A stretch of 64,000 nucleotides of DNA from Tomocerus qinae. Lineage: Eukaryota; Arthropoda; Collembola; Entomobryomorpha; Tomoceridae. This document shows, one piece after another, positions 1-13,900 of the stretch. The stretch lies in assembly GCA_020055645.1 (NCBI GenBank), contig CM034547.1, positions 32,618,909 through 32,682,908 of the forward strand, in the 5' to 3' direction. The notes under the pieces were generated by a model that was given only the letters and a program-made list of their open reading frames with translations, was not told the DNA's origin and made no database searches. The stretch's first letter is position 1, and the number at the start of each line of letters is the position of its first letter. The position numbers and the translations under genes were made by a program.

Positions 1-1831
1 AAAAATTACTGATCATGTTTCGTTATATGCTTTAAAATTTGAAATGTGGAGATTTTTATATATTATAGACGAGTACCAATGTACTAATTCAATTCAAATG
101 AAAATAGAATCTATGACAGCGTTCGCTAATTAAAGCAAAGACTTAAAACTTAAGAAACCGAGAAGTTTGGAATTAGGAATAGTGATAGGATATAGGAAAG
201 TGTGGTTTATAGTATGTATCAAAACTATAGTCGGATTACCTTGTACCGTCGTGTACCTATCTTACGTTATAGCAATTTTCAAAATAATGATTAATTATTA
301 TGGAAAATGTTCTATTTTTAGTTCCATTTTGCTATGTAACATTTATACTTTTATTTTCTCATAAGTTTAATTTTAGTCGATGGATATGGATGTTTATATT
401 TCATAATGTGCAATTCTCATCTGATCTGTATACTGAAAACTGAAATACTGTTTAATAAGGGAATAATTGCATAGTGAGTAGTATGTGTAAGTGTAAGTAG
501 TTAATGCCTCACCTACCTGGTTTACCTTGCCTATGCCAATATGCCATTCGCAAGTGTACAAGTTTAGCATATATACAATTAAGCAGAAGAACAGAGCAAC
601 ATTATTGTAGGATGCTCACAGAACTGTACGGGCTCGTGTGCCTCACATAATGTTATAGTTAATATATAGTTAGTCACTAGTGTCTTTAACGCTTAGCGTT
701 GTGTTGCATTACATATGTATATGTATCGTAATTTTAAGTTAAACTACCTTCACCTTCATCGGGTTATCTTGTTAGTTTAGCAGATGAAGTCAAAGGGGTA
801 GGACGGCAGTCGGCAGAAGCCCAAAAAGCCTGTTTGTGTTGCATAGGATAAGTTTTAGAAACAGCTCTTTCTGTTATTACATTATTTACATTACTTCTAG
901 TGGTATGATATACATAGGTACACACAAGTGTATGTTGAGGATGTGATGTATTATAATTTGTAGTTCCCAACTCTCAAGTTCCCATGAGTGAAGTTTTATT
1001 GTTCCACTTTTCTGGTCAAATCATACCCGTAATTATTTCCATCCTTCCAGTTTTGCAAAAATTGTTTTTGTACGTAATACCTTACCTGGTGTTAGTGGCC
1101 GTGTGATGTGATACTACACCTCTATAATTTTCCCTATAGGGCATAAGGATTTTAGAATTTTAATAAGAAAGACGGTAATGGATCTTATCTGGAAACTCAG
1201 CAAATTCAACGATGTAGATGTAAGGAGGGTTGTAAGTTTTCAGTTTTGTTTGTATGCCTAACCTTAATTAAAAATGCTAGATTTGAAGTTAATAAAGGGA
1301 AACGAGAAGATATTGCATTGAAAACTACCACTCATGTTTAGTAAAGTTTCGTTGTACGTTTTAGTGGATATTCATAAATTCACAGAAAAGAATAGTTATT
1401 TACTAGCTCAACATTAGAAGAATAGAATTGAAAGCAGCGTGTCTCATAATGAAAACTTTTTGATATACCAGAGCTTTACATTATACATTTAATTTAACCG
1501 ATAATGTTATTTATAATAAAAGCTCAGTTATACAGAAAATAATTCATTGGGATTCATATTGTTGTGAACATATAGTTCATATAAAATTATGGCTAACTTT
1601 AACTGTAAGTGGGTGAGTGAAGACTTTTTGTTAGTTTATATTACATTTAAACATCTTCAAATTTGTGTTGCGAAAGCGTTATAGTCATAGTATGTCCCTG
1701 AAGAATAATTTATATTGTATAGTGTAATTAAAGCGTTTGCCGGAACATTGAATGAGCCTATCTTGCCTACATTTATGTTATTGATTACACTTTACACTGG
1801 TGGTAGCTCTAAAGTTACTGATCGTTTACAG
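1..1831. other. non-coding upstream region
   Basis: No open reading frame here resembles a known protein; the longest are 65-68 codons and low in complexity. The stretch is AT-rich and ends in a good splice acceptor (TTTACAG, 1825-1831), so it is probably promoter and/or the first intron of the myosin gene that follows. I could not locate a transcription start or an upstream 5' exon. Confidence 0.4.
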
Positions 1832-1913
1832 GTTGCAAAGTTGAAAAGCTAACAGTGGCAGTCAAAGTTGGGTTACCGGGGGAGATTTTCTCGTCTAAGG
1901 CATTCATCATACT
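1832..1913 (+). other. 5' untranslated part of the first coding exon of myosin IX
   Basis: A splice acceptor ends at 1831 and the next bases lead into the ATG at 1914. An in-frame TAA at 1896-1898 lies just upstream, so translation cannot start earlier in this exon. That fixes the first ATG of the ATG-ATG pair at 1914 (or the second, at 1917) as the start. The upstream UTR exon was not found. Confidence 0.45.
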
Positions 1914-4900
1914 ATGATGGAGGAGGAGAATGTCCGGCACATAGTGAGAGTTTATGTGGGAGCTTTATCCCAAGAATATGAGGCTCTTTCAGTGGAAGCG
2001 AGCAAGCATACGACGGCCGAAGAGATAGTTTCCTGTATTGTACAAAAATTAGGCTTCCGAAATTCAAATGACTACGAATTGGCAGAAGTTATTGAAAATT
2101 CTACTGGACAAGAATGTAAAGAGAGAAGAATTGGAGCCTATGAATCTCCCGTTGCACTCAAACTGCTATGGCCAAAAGCGTCGGAAGCCGCCGACTCTAT
2201 TTTGTTCTCTTCGACGTCGCCGTCAACGACTGTTTCCGACGTCGACTCGAATGCTTCCTATGTGACCATAAGTCCGGATCAGTACCGGTTTTGTCTTCGA
2301 GAGAAACTCACGGACTCGTTATGGTCTGAAAGCTTTGTCATGGATCCTCAAATAATTCGAGATTATTTCTATAGATTTTTGTATCAGCCAAAAGATAAAG
2401 AATATCCTGATTTGTGCCAGCTCCCTGATCTAAACGAACAAACACTACTAGATAACTTAAAATCAAGATTTACGGCTGGACATATTTATTCATATGTTGG
2501 ATCGATCTTAATAGCAGTTAATCCTTTTAAGTTTCATCCGATTTACAATCCTAAATATGTTAAATTATATCAAAATCGACGGCGAGAAGAATTGCCGCCT
2601 CATATATTTGCAATCGCCGATTCAGCGTATCACACAATGCTCAAAGAGAAGCGGAACCAATGTATTGTGATCAGTGGTGAAAGTGGAAGTGGTAAAACGG
2701 AAAGCACCAATTTTCTTCTTCATCATCTCACAGCGTTGAGTCAAAAAGGAACACATGGGAGTGGTGTGGAGCAAACTATTCTTAGTGCCGGACCTGTCCT
2801 TGAGGTTAGTTACTTTTTAATTTTCATCATTTTCGTAACCTGAAAAACTCATTTATTTCCATTCCATACACATTATTGACTAGGAAAGTATAATATTTTT
2901 ACGGAATTGGTAATTTCATTCATTTTCACGATAGGCTTCGTATATTTTACTTCTTTAGCTTGTCCTGTCTGAACTTGGGGTAATATAAAAATATGCCTAT
3001 TTAATAATCACTATACTATAAATACATTTTTAAATGAAAAGCAACAAATAACCAGGTGGCCATTTGTTGATTTGCTTCGGAATGTGTGTTGGAAGTCTGA
3101 GGATGAGATGTTTTGCCTTTTTTATTTTGCTATTTACTTCAAGCATTTTGTCGCTCTCAGTTGAATTGAAGCCCATAGATTAGTTAGATACCTAAATTGT
3201 ATGATACTTGGGCGACAAGCTAAAAGTTGAAGGTATAGTTTATGGTGTGTCTATGTCTAGTGCAACGTGCAACCGTTTAAAAAGAAAAAAGTTTTCTTGA
3301 GAGACCTTGATAAGAGTTGTGGTTTGCTTTGGATCGTTATGCCTCGACTTTATTCGGTACACATGCATGGCAAGGTTATGTGGCTTCCGTCTTTGACGCA
3401 CATTCTTACCCTTTTGATTAGTTCTATCTATTAGAAATATTATTCCTCCCGTGCTTCTAAATAGCAATGATGCTTGCAGAGACGCAAGACGCAAAAACAG
3501 TTTTGTAAGAAGGATCTTATCAATTTAATTTGAAACTTCAGTTTGCTGAAGCAATTAAAGCCTCGTCCCTCGTCCTCGTCAATTCAAATAGGGTAAAGGC
3601 TGATCTTCTCAAACTAAGTCTACATGAAAATCAGCACCAGCACTTGACATTAAATACAGTACACATATACACTGCTCCTATAGTCTGTAATATTTTATTT
3701 CATTCTAGTGACTGTACTATGGATGATGTCTTGTTTTGTGGTATGTATATCTTCAGCTATGTTGCTTGCCATTCATTTTGCGATTATAATCTGCTACAGG
3801 TGCTATCCATATCCATAAATAAACGCTAAAATAAAACGTGGTATACTGCTAAGAAGGTACCCTTGTTTTCACTGCTCAAATGCATGTGCAAAATTAATAC
3901 ACTCAATGTACCTGTTGTTTACTCTGTGGACTTAGTGGCCTATATAAAACATGGTAAGCGTGTTGGTTAATAGTAGTAGTGCTATAAAATGAGGCGAGGA
4001 AACGATGAAACAACAATGTTTATGTAAAATATGCCAACGTCAACATGTATTAATAATCATATTTATTGGCAGTTCAAAATTGTAATGTTGTATTTGTATA
4101 CAAATAGTATATAATTAAAACCTTCAAAAAGTAAAATATGGATACACTAGCAAACGTCGTCCTTCACCCTAGCCCTATCCCCTCCACCAGTCGTTGTAAT
4201 CAAAACATTAATTTTAGCATGTATAATCGCTGTCTTGTAAACTTATATTAGTTTATTATTATTACTCTCCAGACATACAGAACCACCATACTGTATTGCA
4301 CTACATAGTCTTATTAAATTCCAAACCCAAGATCCCAACAACTTAGTTTGATTCAGATTACACACTTTAGTTAAACTTAAACTTCGACTTAGAGTAAAGT
4401 ATAATTTTACACAATTTGTTCTAATCTGCAAACATTTAATAACTTCAATTTTAGAATTTTGTTTTGTAATTTTGTTTTCGATACAGGGCTGTACTCCCAA
4501 CACATTCTGTAGGTGTGGGCGTGAATACATATCGATTATCGATTGCCACAATGTCATGTTATTTCGTATGACAAAAAATGTCATACATATACCATTCAGA
4601 GTATGCACTATGCATTATATACTAAATTAAAGAATCCAATAAATAGTTAGTATTTGTAGCAATAGTATAGTTTCCATATAACTTTCCATGTACCTCGTTC
4701 CATGCAAAAATGCAATATGCATGCATTATGATGTGGATAATTAACAACAATCATCACAGGCCATTTATTGCGTCTTATCGGATCATTAGATTTTGTTTTG
4801 TGTGGTATGTCGTCGTCGTGAATTGTCCGCCGCATAGAGCCAAGTTATTTGCTCTGCATGTGAATATTATGATGTGAAATTGTAAATTGTATAAACATGT

Positions 4901-7900
4901 GAAGAAATGTTTGCACTGACTGAATGTATCCTTTTCTACTAGTTCTATGTTGTAGTTTGTAGTGGACGTACATATATGTAAGTAATATATAATACTGAAA
5001 CAGAAACGGTGAAATTGTGGATAGATAACTTTTAAAAAATAATAAAGTATTTGCTAATTTACAGTGTATGATGTGTTAAAGCATGCAGAACTCGCACTGC
5101 ACTACGCACTAACAACTAGCTCTAGTTACGTGTCTGTAGCCGCAGATAGTAGGTAGTAGGTACCTAATTGTTTAAGTATCACGCAATGAAATGCAAGCGA
5201 AAGTGAAAAATATGAGAGTAACTCTCATGCAGTATAACTACAACACAGTACGAATATAAGCATAAATATTTGATATGTAAATGTAAGAATCCAGTCACAA
5301 GCACAGACAGCCTTCCAAGCAATATCTTGATTTCTATGAATATGAACATTGGCTTATAATTTGCTCCTGTTGCTATTCTTCTTTCTTTATTATACACTCA
5401 TTCCTAGCAGCTAGATATCTAGTGTTCAGTGTTCAGTCGGTTTACTCACTCATAACTAATGCATGTCGATACATATGTCGTATTCTTTTATTGTATTGTT
5501 AACTTTACTAGAAGTGTTCAAGTGTAAGGTAAAGTATAGATATGTTGAAGAGTAATGGAAAATGCATATATAGGTATGTACACAAAACAGGTACGACTCA
5601 CTAGAACAACTAGTCATCAAAGTCAAAGTCATCATGAATCATCATCCGTATACATTATACATTACAGTATTAGTCAGTGTGTGAGAAGGGAATCATAGCG
5701 AATGAAATAATAATATTTATCAAATCAATCAAATGATGTAAAAATCAAATCCGTGTTACATTTGCATAGTATAAAGTATAATGTGCATGTAAATACATCC
5801 ATATGGGCGTTATTTGTGGACTTGATGTTTTGGGTTTGTATTTTCTATTATTGCAAATTACTGTCTCAATCTGTAGCTTTATTATTCATGTATGCTAGAT
5901 TTCTTATTTACTTTCAATATCAAAATATCATCTATACTTACCAACCATACTATACCATGCCATGTAATACAATAATAATGAAAATGAAAACTTGCTAATT
6001 GCTAACGTTAAGTTGGAAAGTGGAAAAGCTAATATTAATATTTATTTTCCACATATGCGTGTATGTATATATGGCTTGAAAAGTTTTTCAGGTGTCTTGT
6101 ATTGGGGAGGAATAAGAATTAGGTGGACAAGACCAAAAAGAATACAGCCCTTCAGTAAAGTGCAAATGCAATAAACAGACAGTGAATTTCAAAATGTTTT
6201 ATTGAAATGCAATGGTTTAAGTAGTGCTACAGTGCTGGTCTGCCAAAACTTTGTTGCCACGCTAAGATTGCTATTTACTCTTAAGTATTATTATTTTTTG
6301 TATCTACTGGAGCTTTAGAACTCTTCCATGATCACACTACTGCACTGCTGGCCAGTGGTGTGCATTAATCAATAGTTGGTATATTATTGATTGATATAAA
6401 TAGGTGATGCTGACGGTATATTAAGTACTTCGCATTGTTCGCATGCTTTATTATAAAGATCTATTTCTATTATCTATAGATACAAAAATTAGGCAGTGAT
6501 TAGACCTGCTGTCTGGTGTATTAAACTGGAATATAATTCTAGTCTATTTAAAATTGTATCATTTTCATTCTTGTTTTTTGAGTGCATGGAGGCAGTGAGA
6601 ACGAGGGTATTTTTTGTACGTTACTGGGTAGCGAGCGATACCGATAATCTGTACTCTTCAGACAGAGTATTATTAATAACATTTTGCCTTGTATTCAGAA
6701 AGAACTATCTTTAGATATGAAGGTACCCTTAAATATCTTACATACATATATCGTATCTTTATGATTTACATTGCACAGGTTTTTGGCTTTTATTAATCTT
6801 CATTCAATTTCACTAACTAGTTAGTTATGTAGGTAAGTAGATAGTATCTCTCAGGTATACAGGCATAGTACTGCTATACGTCGCCATTGTGCACATGTAT
6901 GCTTTGTAGTAATCTTTAGTCTGCGTATTGTTCGTTTTCACGGAAAATGACAAAACTAATATTCTGTAATGCGCGAGGAAAGGGTACTGTGAGAGTTAGC
7001 ATGAATCTTAACACTATATCAGTATCAGCAAAGATCAAGGTTGCGATTACTGAAAAAATTGGAGCATAACAGCTCTTTATGCCGAAGCAGTCCACTGCGT
7101 TTGCTCGTTTACATTTACATCACTAAACTAAGGGCTCATAACCGTCATTTTATATTGTAATGTAATCTTTAGAATATGTATGGGGTCGTGAATCGTGTCG
7201 TGAGTTCTATCCATTGGTCTTTGTCTTTGGTCGAGTCCCTACTAGTCTATATAATGTGTTCATGCTTATTTAAAGCAAGCTCTAAGTTGGTATTACAGCT
7301 ATATTAGTTACACTACTCTTTCTTATTATTAATATATTTATCTCTTCTCTCAGACCAGTTGATATTTCATACTTTTGTTGTTACAAGTATTCTAACAGTC
7401 GTCTATTCGTATTTCTCTGATTCTCTGCACTCTTTCTGTCATGTCTGATGACTGTATCTCTACTTGTACTGTACTGTGATATGAAGTTAACTTTATTTAT
7501 ACACTATAATATATTGTTTGTATCTACTTATAAGTAGTAATATGCCTATAAATATGCTATATTAAGCCTTGTGTTGTGCTTTGTAATTTTTGATGTATGC
7601 ATTTATAATACCATGTATATAGTAATTTATTAATTGTTAATGGTTCTTCCTATGTCTTAGAGCAGACCTAGCCTAGTTGCAGTCCAAAAATTATAAGAAG
7701 CATAATAATACATGTCTTTTTGTCCTTTTCTACTATAGTAGTGTAGACTATAATATGATAAGCAACTGTAATATTAATTGGAGTTTTCTAATGTGAGCAG
7801 TGCAGACTAGCAGAGCAGACTAGCAGAGTATAGTAAATATTGTAGTAATAATGCCATCTTAGTGTACATGATCATGATATAATAATTTAATTACCACTTC

Positions 7901-10900
7901 CGCTTCCATAAGACAATACAGGCCCAACCTAATAGTATCAAATCGGGAATATGGATATTATTATAATATCGTATTTATTACTACATGATAATAATTAAAT
8001 ATTGTTGTACTTGTTATACTATTTCAGTATAACGTGGTAAACAATGGATACAATGGAAACAATGAAACGCCATCGCTAATTGGATATTTTGTATTGTGTA
8101 GCTAATTGGTTTTAATTGCCTTTCCTCGACGCTCGGCGAAGCGAAGGCAGTATAGTGAATGTGTTGTAGAGAGCTGCTGCATGCCGGGGACAACAAAACT
8201 GGCGAAGTTCTATCTTCAATATACCGAACGCAACTTATAATACACAATCTCACACACAAGTACCAATATATTAATAACATATTAACATATTTGATTAATG
8301 TTGACTATGAAAGTCAGCAGAAAAATAAAAGTGATTAATGTTGACTATGAAAATCAGCAGAAAAACAAAATTGCTTAATCTTGACTATGAAAATCAACAG
8401 AAAATCAAAATTGATTAATATTGACTATGAAAAGCAACAGAAAATCAAAATTTATTAATGTTGACTATGAAAAGCAACAGAAAATCAAAATTTATTAATG
8501 TTGAATATGAAAATCAACAGAAAGTCAAAATTGATTAATGTTGGCTATCATAATGAAAAGCAATTCGAAAATATAAATTTAACTATCTATTTGCATATAA
8601 ATGCGAAATAGATTTATTGCCGTCCGCTAATAGTTATTTTCCGGTTTTATTTGTTTTATTATAAAATCTTAAATTTGGTAGAAGCGGTGTGAAATATTTT
8701 ATACTATCCGCTAACAATTTATAGGAAACACAATTGAACTTTTTATTGCCAATTTTTCACTTTGAATATCAAAATGAAGACAAAGTGAGCGCGCGGTATC
8801 TCAGTAATCTATGGAGCGATTTGAACCAAAATCAATAGGGTTCGTTACCAGTCCATAGGCATTGTTTATGCCAAGTTTGGTCTACACCATTTAAAGCAAC
8901 GATATCAAAAATCTAGCAACCCTTGTGTGTTGATCGATAGTCCAGGATTCCAAATATTTAAGTCCCATAAAAATCGGACTATCTTTCGGGAGGAATAAAG
9001 CCAGATGTAACCATTATTTAACATGCATTTAGAATGGTCCATGTGGTTGTGGTTGCTATGCAGGGGTGAGTGGTGAGCCTTCTTAATATGTTAATATGTT
9101 ATTAATGTATTGGTACTTGTGTGTGAGATTGTGTATTATAAGTTGCGTTCGTTATATTGAAGATAGAACTTCGCTAGTTTGGAAGTCCCCGGCATGCAGC
9201 AGCTCTCTACAACACATTCACTATACTGCATTCGCTTCGCCGAGCGTCGAGGAAAGGCAATTAAAACCAATTAGCTACACAATACAAAATATCCAATTAG
9301 CGATGGCGTTTCATTGTTTCCATTGTATCCATTGTTTACCACGTTATACTGAAATAGTAATACGTCAATGTAACATTGTCATTATGTGTTATTTGTATTG
9401 TCACGTCAGAAGCCAAAGTCTAGTTCCATTTCTTGCGTTGAGAACAACTGGTACTGATACTTATTTCTTCGGACTTCGGGATAATCACAGATTTAATACG
9501 ACGCTTTTCTTTTGATTAACTTTGTTTGATAGAAATGGAACCGTTTGAAGTGATTATCATTTATAGCAATGATTGACATGTAGATGCTTATGTGATATGT
9601 GATAAGTATTGGAATGAAATACTAAAACTGCTAAAACTAATAGGGGTAGACAAATTGCACTATTGTATCATTTTAATCTTAATCAGGTTAGGAAGATTTA
9701 AAAAGTGATACTATCACAGGAGGACTATCTATGTTTGGATTATTTTCAATTATAGGGTATTGAGGAATTTGCTTGGGGTATGATTTGAAAAGTGAAGTAA
9801 AATGTAAAATCAGATGATTTTGCAAACGTCAGTTTACGTGTTCGTTATCTTGGAATTGTTAAAAATTGATGAGATATGATGAATGCTTGTGAGCATGAGA
9901 ATCTTTAGCCCATAAGTAATAATGCAACAATGAAATCTAACCAGTATTTCACATTCACAGTAGACTGTATTAAACCGAGGGCGTGGTTGGTGTTATTTAA
10001 AGCATTTTATTTTGAAATCTTTTCTATAATACATGTTTGTCTATTATTTGTAGATCTTTCACATTTTATAGATGAACAAAGCTTATATAGGCTAGGGCAA
10101 AATATTCTAATAATTATTAATTATTAAATCGAGTTGCTAATCTGGCCACCTTAACCCATTATGAATTCCGATTCTGACTCCAACTCTTCTAAAGGGCAAG
10201 TGCAAAAGTGAACCATGAACCTATAGACAACAGCAGAAATAGCGTGATATTCATGGCTAGCTACAAGCTACTATTATACCCGAGCTGATATTATTATTAG
10301 GTCGACTGACGATAACGATAAGTAAGTAGCTATTATATTCTGTTTGACTTTTTGGTACGGTAGATAAATCTAAGTAGTGCTCTCACTTAAATTGTGCCTC
10401 TCCTCCTATACTTAGCTTATGCATCTGCAACATGGAGCGTTTTAACGCATGCTTCGCCCAATGTCTAGTATTTTTGACCTAATAACATTTTGTCTGGGCC
10501 CTGATTTGTAAATTGTTCTCCAGTTCCAACATCCAACTCCATTTTCCCTTTTCTACTACGCACTCAATTTACTAAAATCACAATGACATGTATAGACAGT
10601 ATGTTAACAAAGTTTTAAATACGCGCAGATTTACTTATTAAGATAAAAATAAATAAATCAAAGGTTTGGTACAATTCCTATTTCTTGGGCCTTTGAATGT
10701 TTTATGAGTCATTTATGTATGTTGCATTAAGACATCTAAATTTAAAACTTATTTCACTTGAGCTGTTTACTGTTTTAAAACATTTTTTTGTGTAGAAAAA
10801 CTGTAAAACTAAGTTAAAAGAAATGTTATTTTGATATCGACCGAAGACTATAATCTTACAATTGTTGTGACTTTAACGTTCCTACTTATACCCTATCATT

Positions 10901-13900
10901 TAATAGTGTCGGCTTGTCGGTCGGTAAATCGGTATAGAATTGTTAGTTTGGTATTGGTAATTAAAGAAAAATATTGAGAATTGGCAATAATTATTAACAT
11001 TATGTGAATGAAGTGAAACATCATGCATATGCGTGCGTGGCATGGACGTAAGTAGTAATTTTATAGACTTATAAATTATAGACTATAGTCTATAGCAATG
11101 TAGGCATATTAAAGAAATGAATTTAAAGTGTCATTGTCCCATTCCCTTCAAATGACTGATAATAGTAATAGAGTTGGAGTCGATTATAAAATCAGTGAAT
11201 CCAGCGAAGTACAAATAGTACAACAAAGTTTTAAATATGCCATTTTTAACCTTTAAAGTCTTTAAAAAAGGTATCGAGTCTCGAAAGCTAGTGATAAGAA
11301 GAAATTAATGTCGCATTGGCAAATGCCTGAATTTCAGAAGTATTCAAGTTACATTTTGTTACTGTCTGTGTAGTCAGTGTAATGGTCTAGTAACTAGTAA
11401 TTGAAATTATGAATAAAGTAGTGCAGATATTGTGCATGAGATCGTTTAATACGCTGGCTGTATTGTTCGCGACAGCGAATCCTGTGACTTGGGCATGAGC
11501 TACAGTTTAATTGCTTAATTATCGTCATTCGTAACATACGTGATAGTATAAGCTACACGTATGAATAAATTGTTTTCATTACTTTGGTGTACGTATCGGG
11601 TGATATTTATTTATTTGTTTGTTAGTAATAGCTATAATAGCCAGTATGCCAATAAAAGGAACACATAACATGCATTGTGCGCACAAACAGTGTGTGAGGA
11701 ACCACATACACGGATTAAATGAAGTTTAAAGATATAAATAAACCACCTAACCAAATAAAACTTTTATATATAATTTATTCAATACATTATCATATATTTA
11801 CCTATGCTTTCTTCTGCTACATAAAATAATTGTAATAATAATTAGTATTGAATATCCTAATCTATGCCTTTGATATGTGGTTTGTTTAAACAAATAATTA
11901 TATAGTAGCCCCTATAAAACTGTTCTACGTATTTATAGTGTAAATAAAATTATGCACTTCTGCTCAATTATTCTCATTAAAAGCTTAGTATACGAAAATA
12001 TGGTGTAATAAAATTGAACTAAAGCAGTTGTTGAGTCGAGTAAGTTTTTATGTTCGGTACTAATATTAAAATAGTACACTCTTTACAGGTGCAATCTTTA
12101 CATATACCATGTTGAGATTATACTATACAAGTACAAGTATGGAAAGTGTAGTTTTATTTTCACTAGAAAATATGCATTGGTTTTTGGTTTAGCTAAAACT
12201 ATCGGTAGTAATTTAGTAATGGCAGCTATAGTCGTAGTATGAAGTTTGCAATATGCAAGCCTTGTTAGCCTAGATTTGAAAAGGCACAACATACAATACA
12301 ACACTGATTCTGCTACTTACTCTCTTTTACTGCACTGCACACAATGCAATGCTGTTCACCACAACCACAACCTTTTGGTACGTTAATTTTAATTCAAGAG
12401 ATAAGTTAAAAAAGATAACTTTTAGATTTAGGTAAGATCCTTAATCCATATACTGCTCCATTCATTGTGAACATGGTGATACATTGCATTCTGTATATAA
12501 ATAAAAGTAAAACATAGCTTTACTTTGCTGCACTTGTAATTAATTTCTAAGTTACCTATTAAGCTTGTGGCATTGCATTTACATTATTACGTTGCTTATG
12601 TTATTAGTACCACTTTGGTAATGTTGCTTATGGAATTCGTCGTAAGTCGTAATTTATTCCAATTAGTTACAACACTTCTTGATTTGTATACAAAAAGTAT
12701 AGTAATTAAGCCAAATGTAGAAGTTTATAGTTCAATTTAGGTTCGATGGCCTAGAATTCTTCTCGGTTACATGTAAAATCATGTTTTGAAGATATACTTG
12801 ATTTATAGGCATCAGTATTTACAATCAATTCAATATAAGTAACAAGTGCATTTGATATGATGTGGTAAGTTCTAGAGTACTAAGACTATCTATAAGAAGG
12901 AGAGTAGACATAATCGAAATTGATCCATTTCTCATTTCATTGGTTTCTATTTTGAGCATTATAAGTTTTGACAAATTATCTCACTTCACAGAACAGAGAC
13001 GAAAATAATAATTAGATGAAATAATTTTCCCAACTGATTCATTTCATAGTAAGTATATTCGGTATTCATAGATACCTAGTACATGGTTATGTAGACGTGT
13101 TCATAACACATTTTCAAAGTATGGAGTAAAGTATGAAAAACTACGTTTCGAATGTAGTATGTATATACTGTAACTCAAAAGCATCTTTTAGTGATTTAGT
13201 AACTCATCCTGTCACACTCATGAAACGAGTCACAGTCACGAGATTCTCATCATTCCTCAGTAGTCATTTAGTTTTCACAAATCCGTCCTCCTAAGTTATA
13301 AAGGGTTTTAAATGCTTGCTAATGGGTTTTGGACTTTGGTTTTGGCATTGTTATATGGATGTACATATATAGGCAATTACTGTCTTGTCAAATACAAGTG
13401 TCATACTGTCATGTACTATTCTGTTCCTTAAAACGTTTTATCTAAAAATCTGAGTGAACTCACCTACTTATAAGTAAGCTGCTTTGCGGTTTGGTTAAGT
13501 TGTAGCAACCACATACAATAGGTGGAAATGAATGAGATTTACTTTTCCGTTGATGGTTAAGTTTTACAAATATCTATTCTGTGGATATGCATAGATAGCT
13601 TTCTTTTGATCAATTTCATCTGAAATGAAATATTAATGTGCATTTTTCAATTCTTTTACAGGCATTTGGAAACGCTAAAACAGCACACAACAATAATTCA
13701 AGTCGTTTTGGAAAGTTCATTCAAGTCAGTTATCGAGAGAATGGGATGGTTCACGGGTAATTTTTTAACTTGAAAAAATGTATATAATTAGCATTTAATG
13801 TCCTGTACTTGTTCTTTTGTAAGTAATCAATAGTAATGAATCTTGCCTAAGGCCTTATAAATTTAAATTTGTGCGTTTAAGATAAATGAATATTCAAGTA

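Larger units (their letters stand above)
2805..13661 (+). other. intron 1 of myosin IX (10.9 kb)
   Basis: Large intron between the P-loop exon and the switch I exon, starting GTTAGT and ending TTTACAG. It contains the inverted-repeat element at 8019-9357. The remaining sequence is AT-rich with scattered short open frames (longest 121 codons at 4243-4608 on the minus strand) that show no recognisable protein features. No nested gene was identified. Confidence 0.75.

Noticed and set aside
4243-4608. 121-codon open frame on the minus strand in myosin intron 1
   Set aside because: No recognisable domain, composition like the surrounding intron and no splice or promoter context; likely chance.
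8293-8549. CRISPR-like direct repeats
   Set aside because: The repeats are contiguous 40-mers without unique spacers, in an animal intron; it is a minisatellite.
8014-9515. Two near-identical open frames of 88 codons (minus) and 139 codons (plus)
   Set aside because: They are the two terminal inverted repeats of the 8019-9357 element read in the same relative frame. The protein is low in complexity, has no domain, and the frame runs out of the element on one side.
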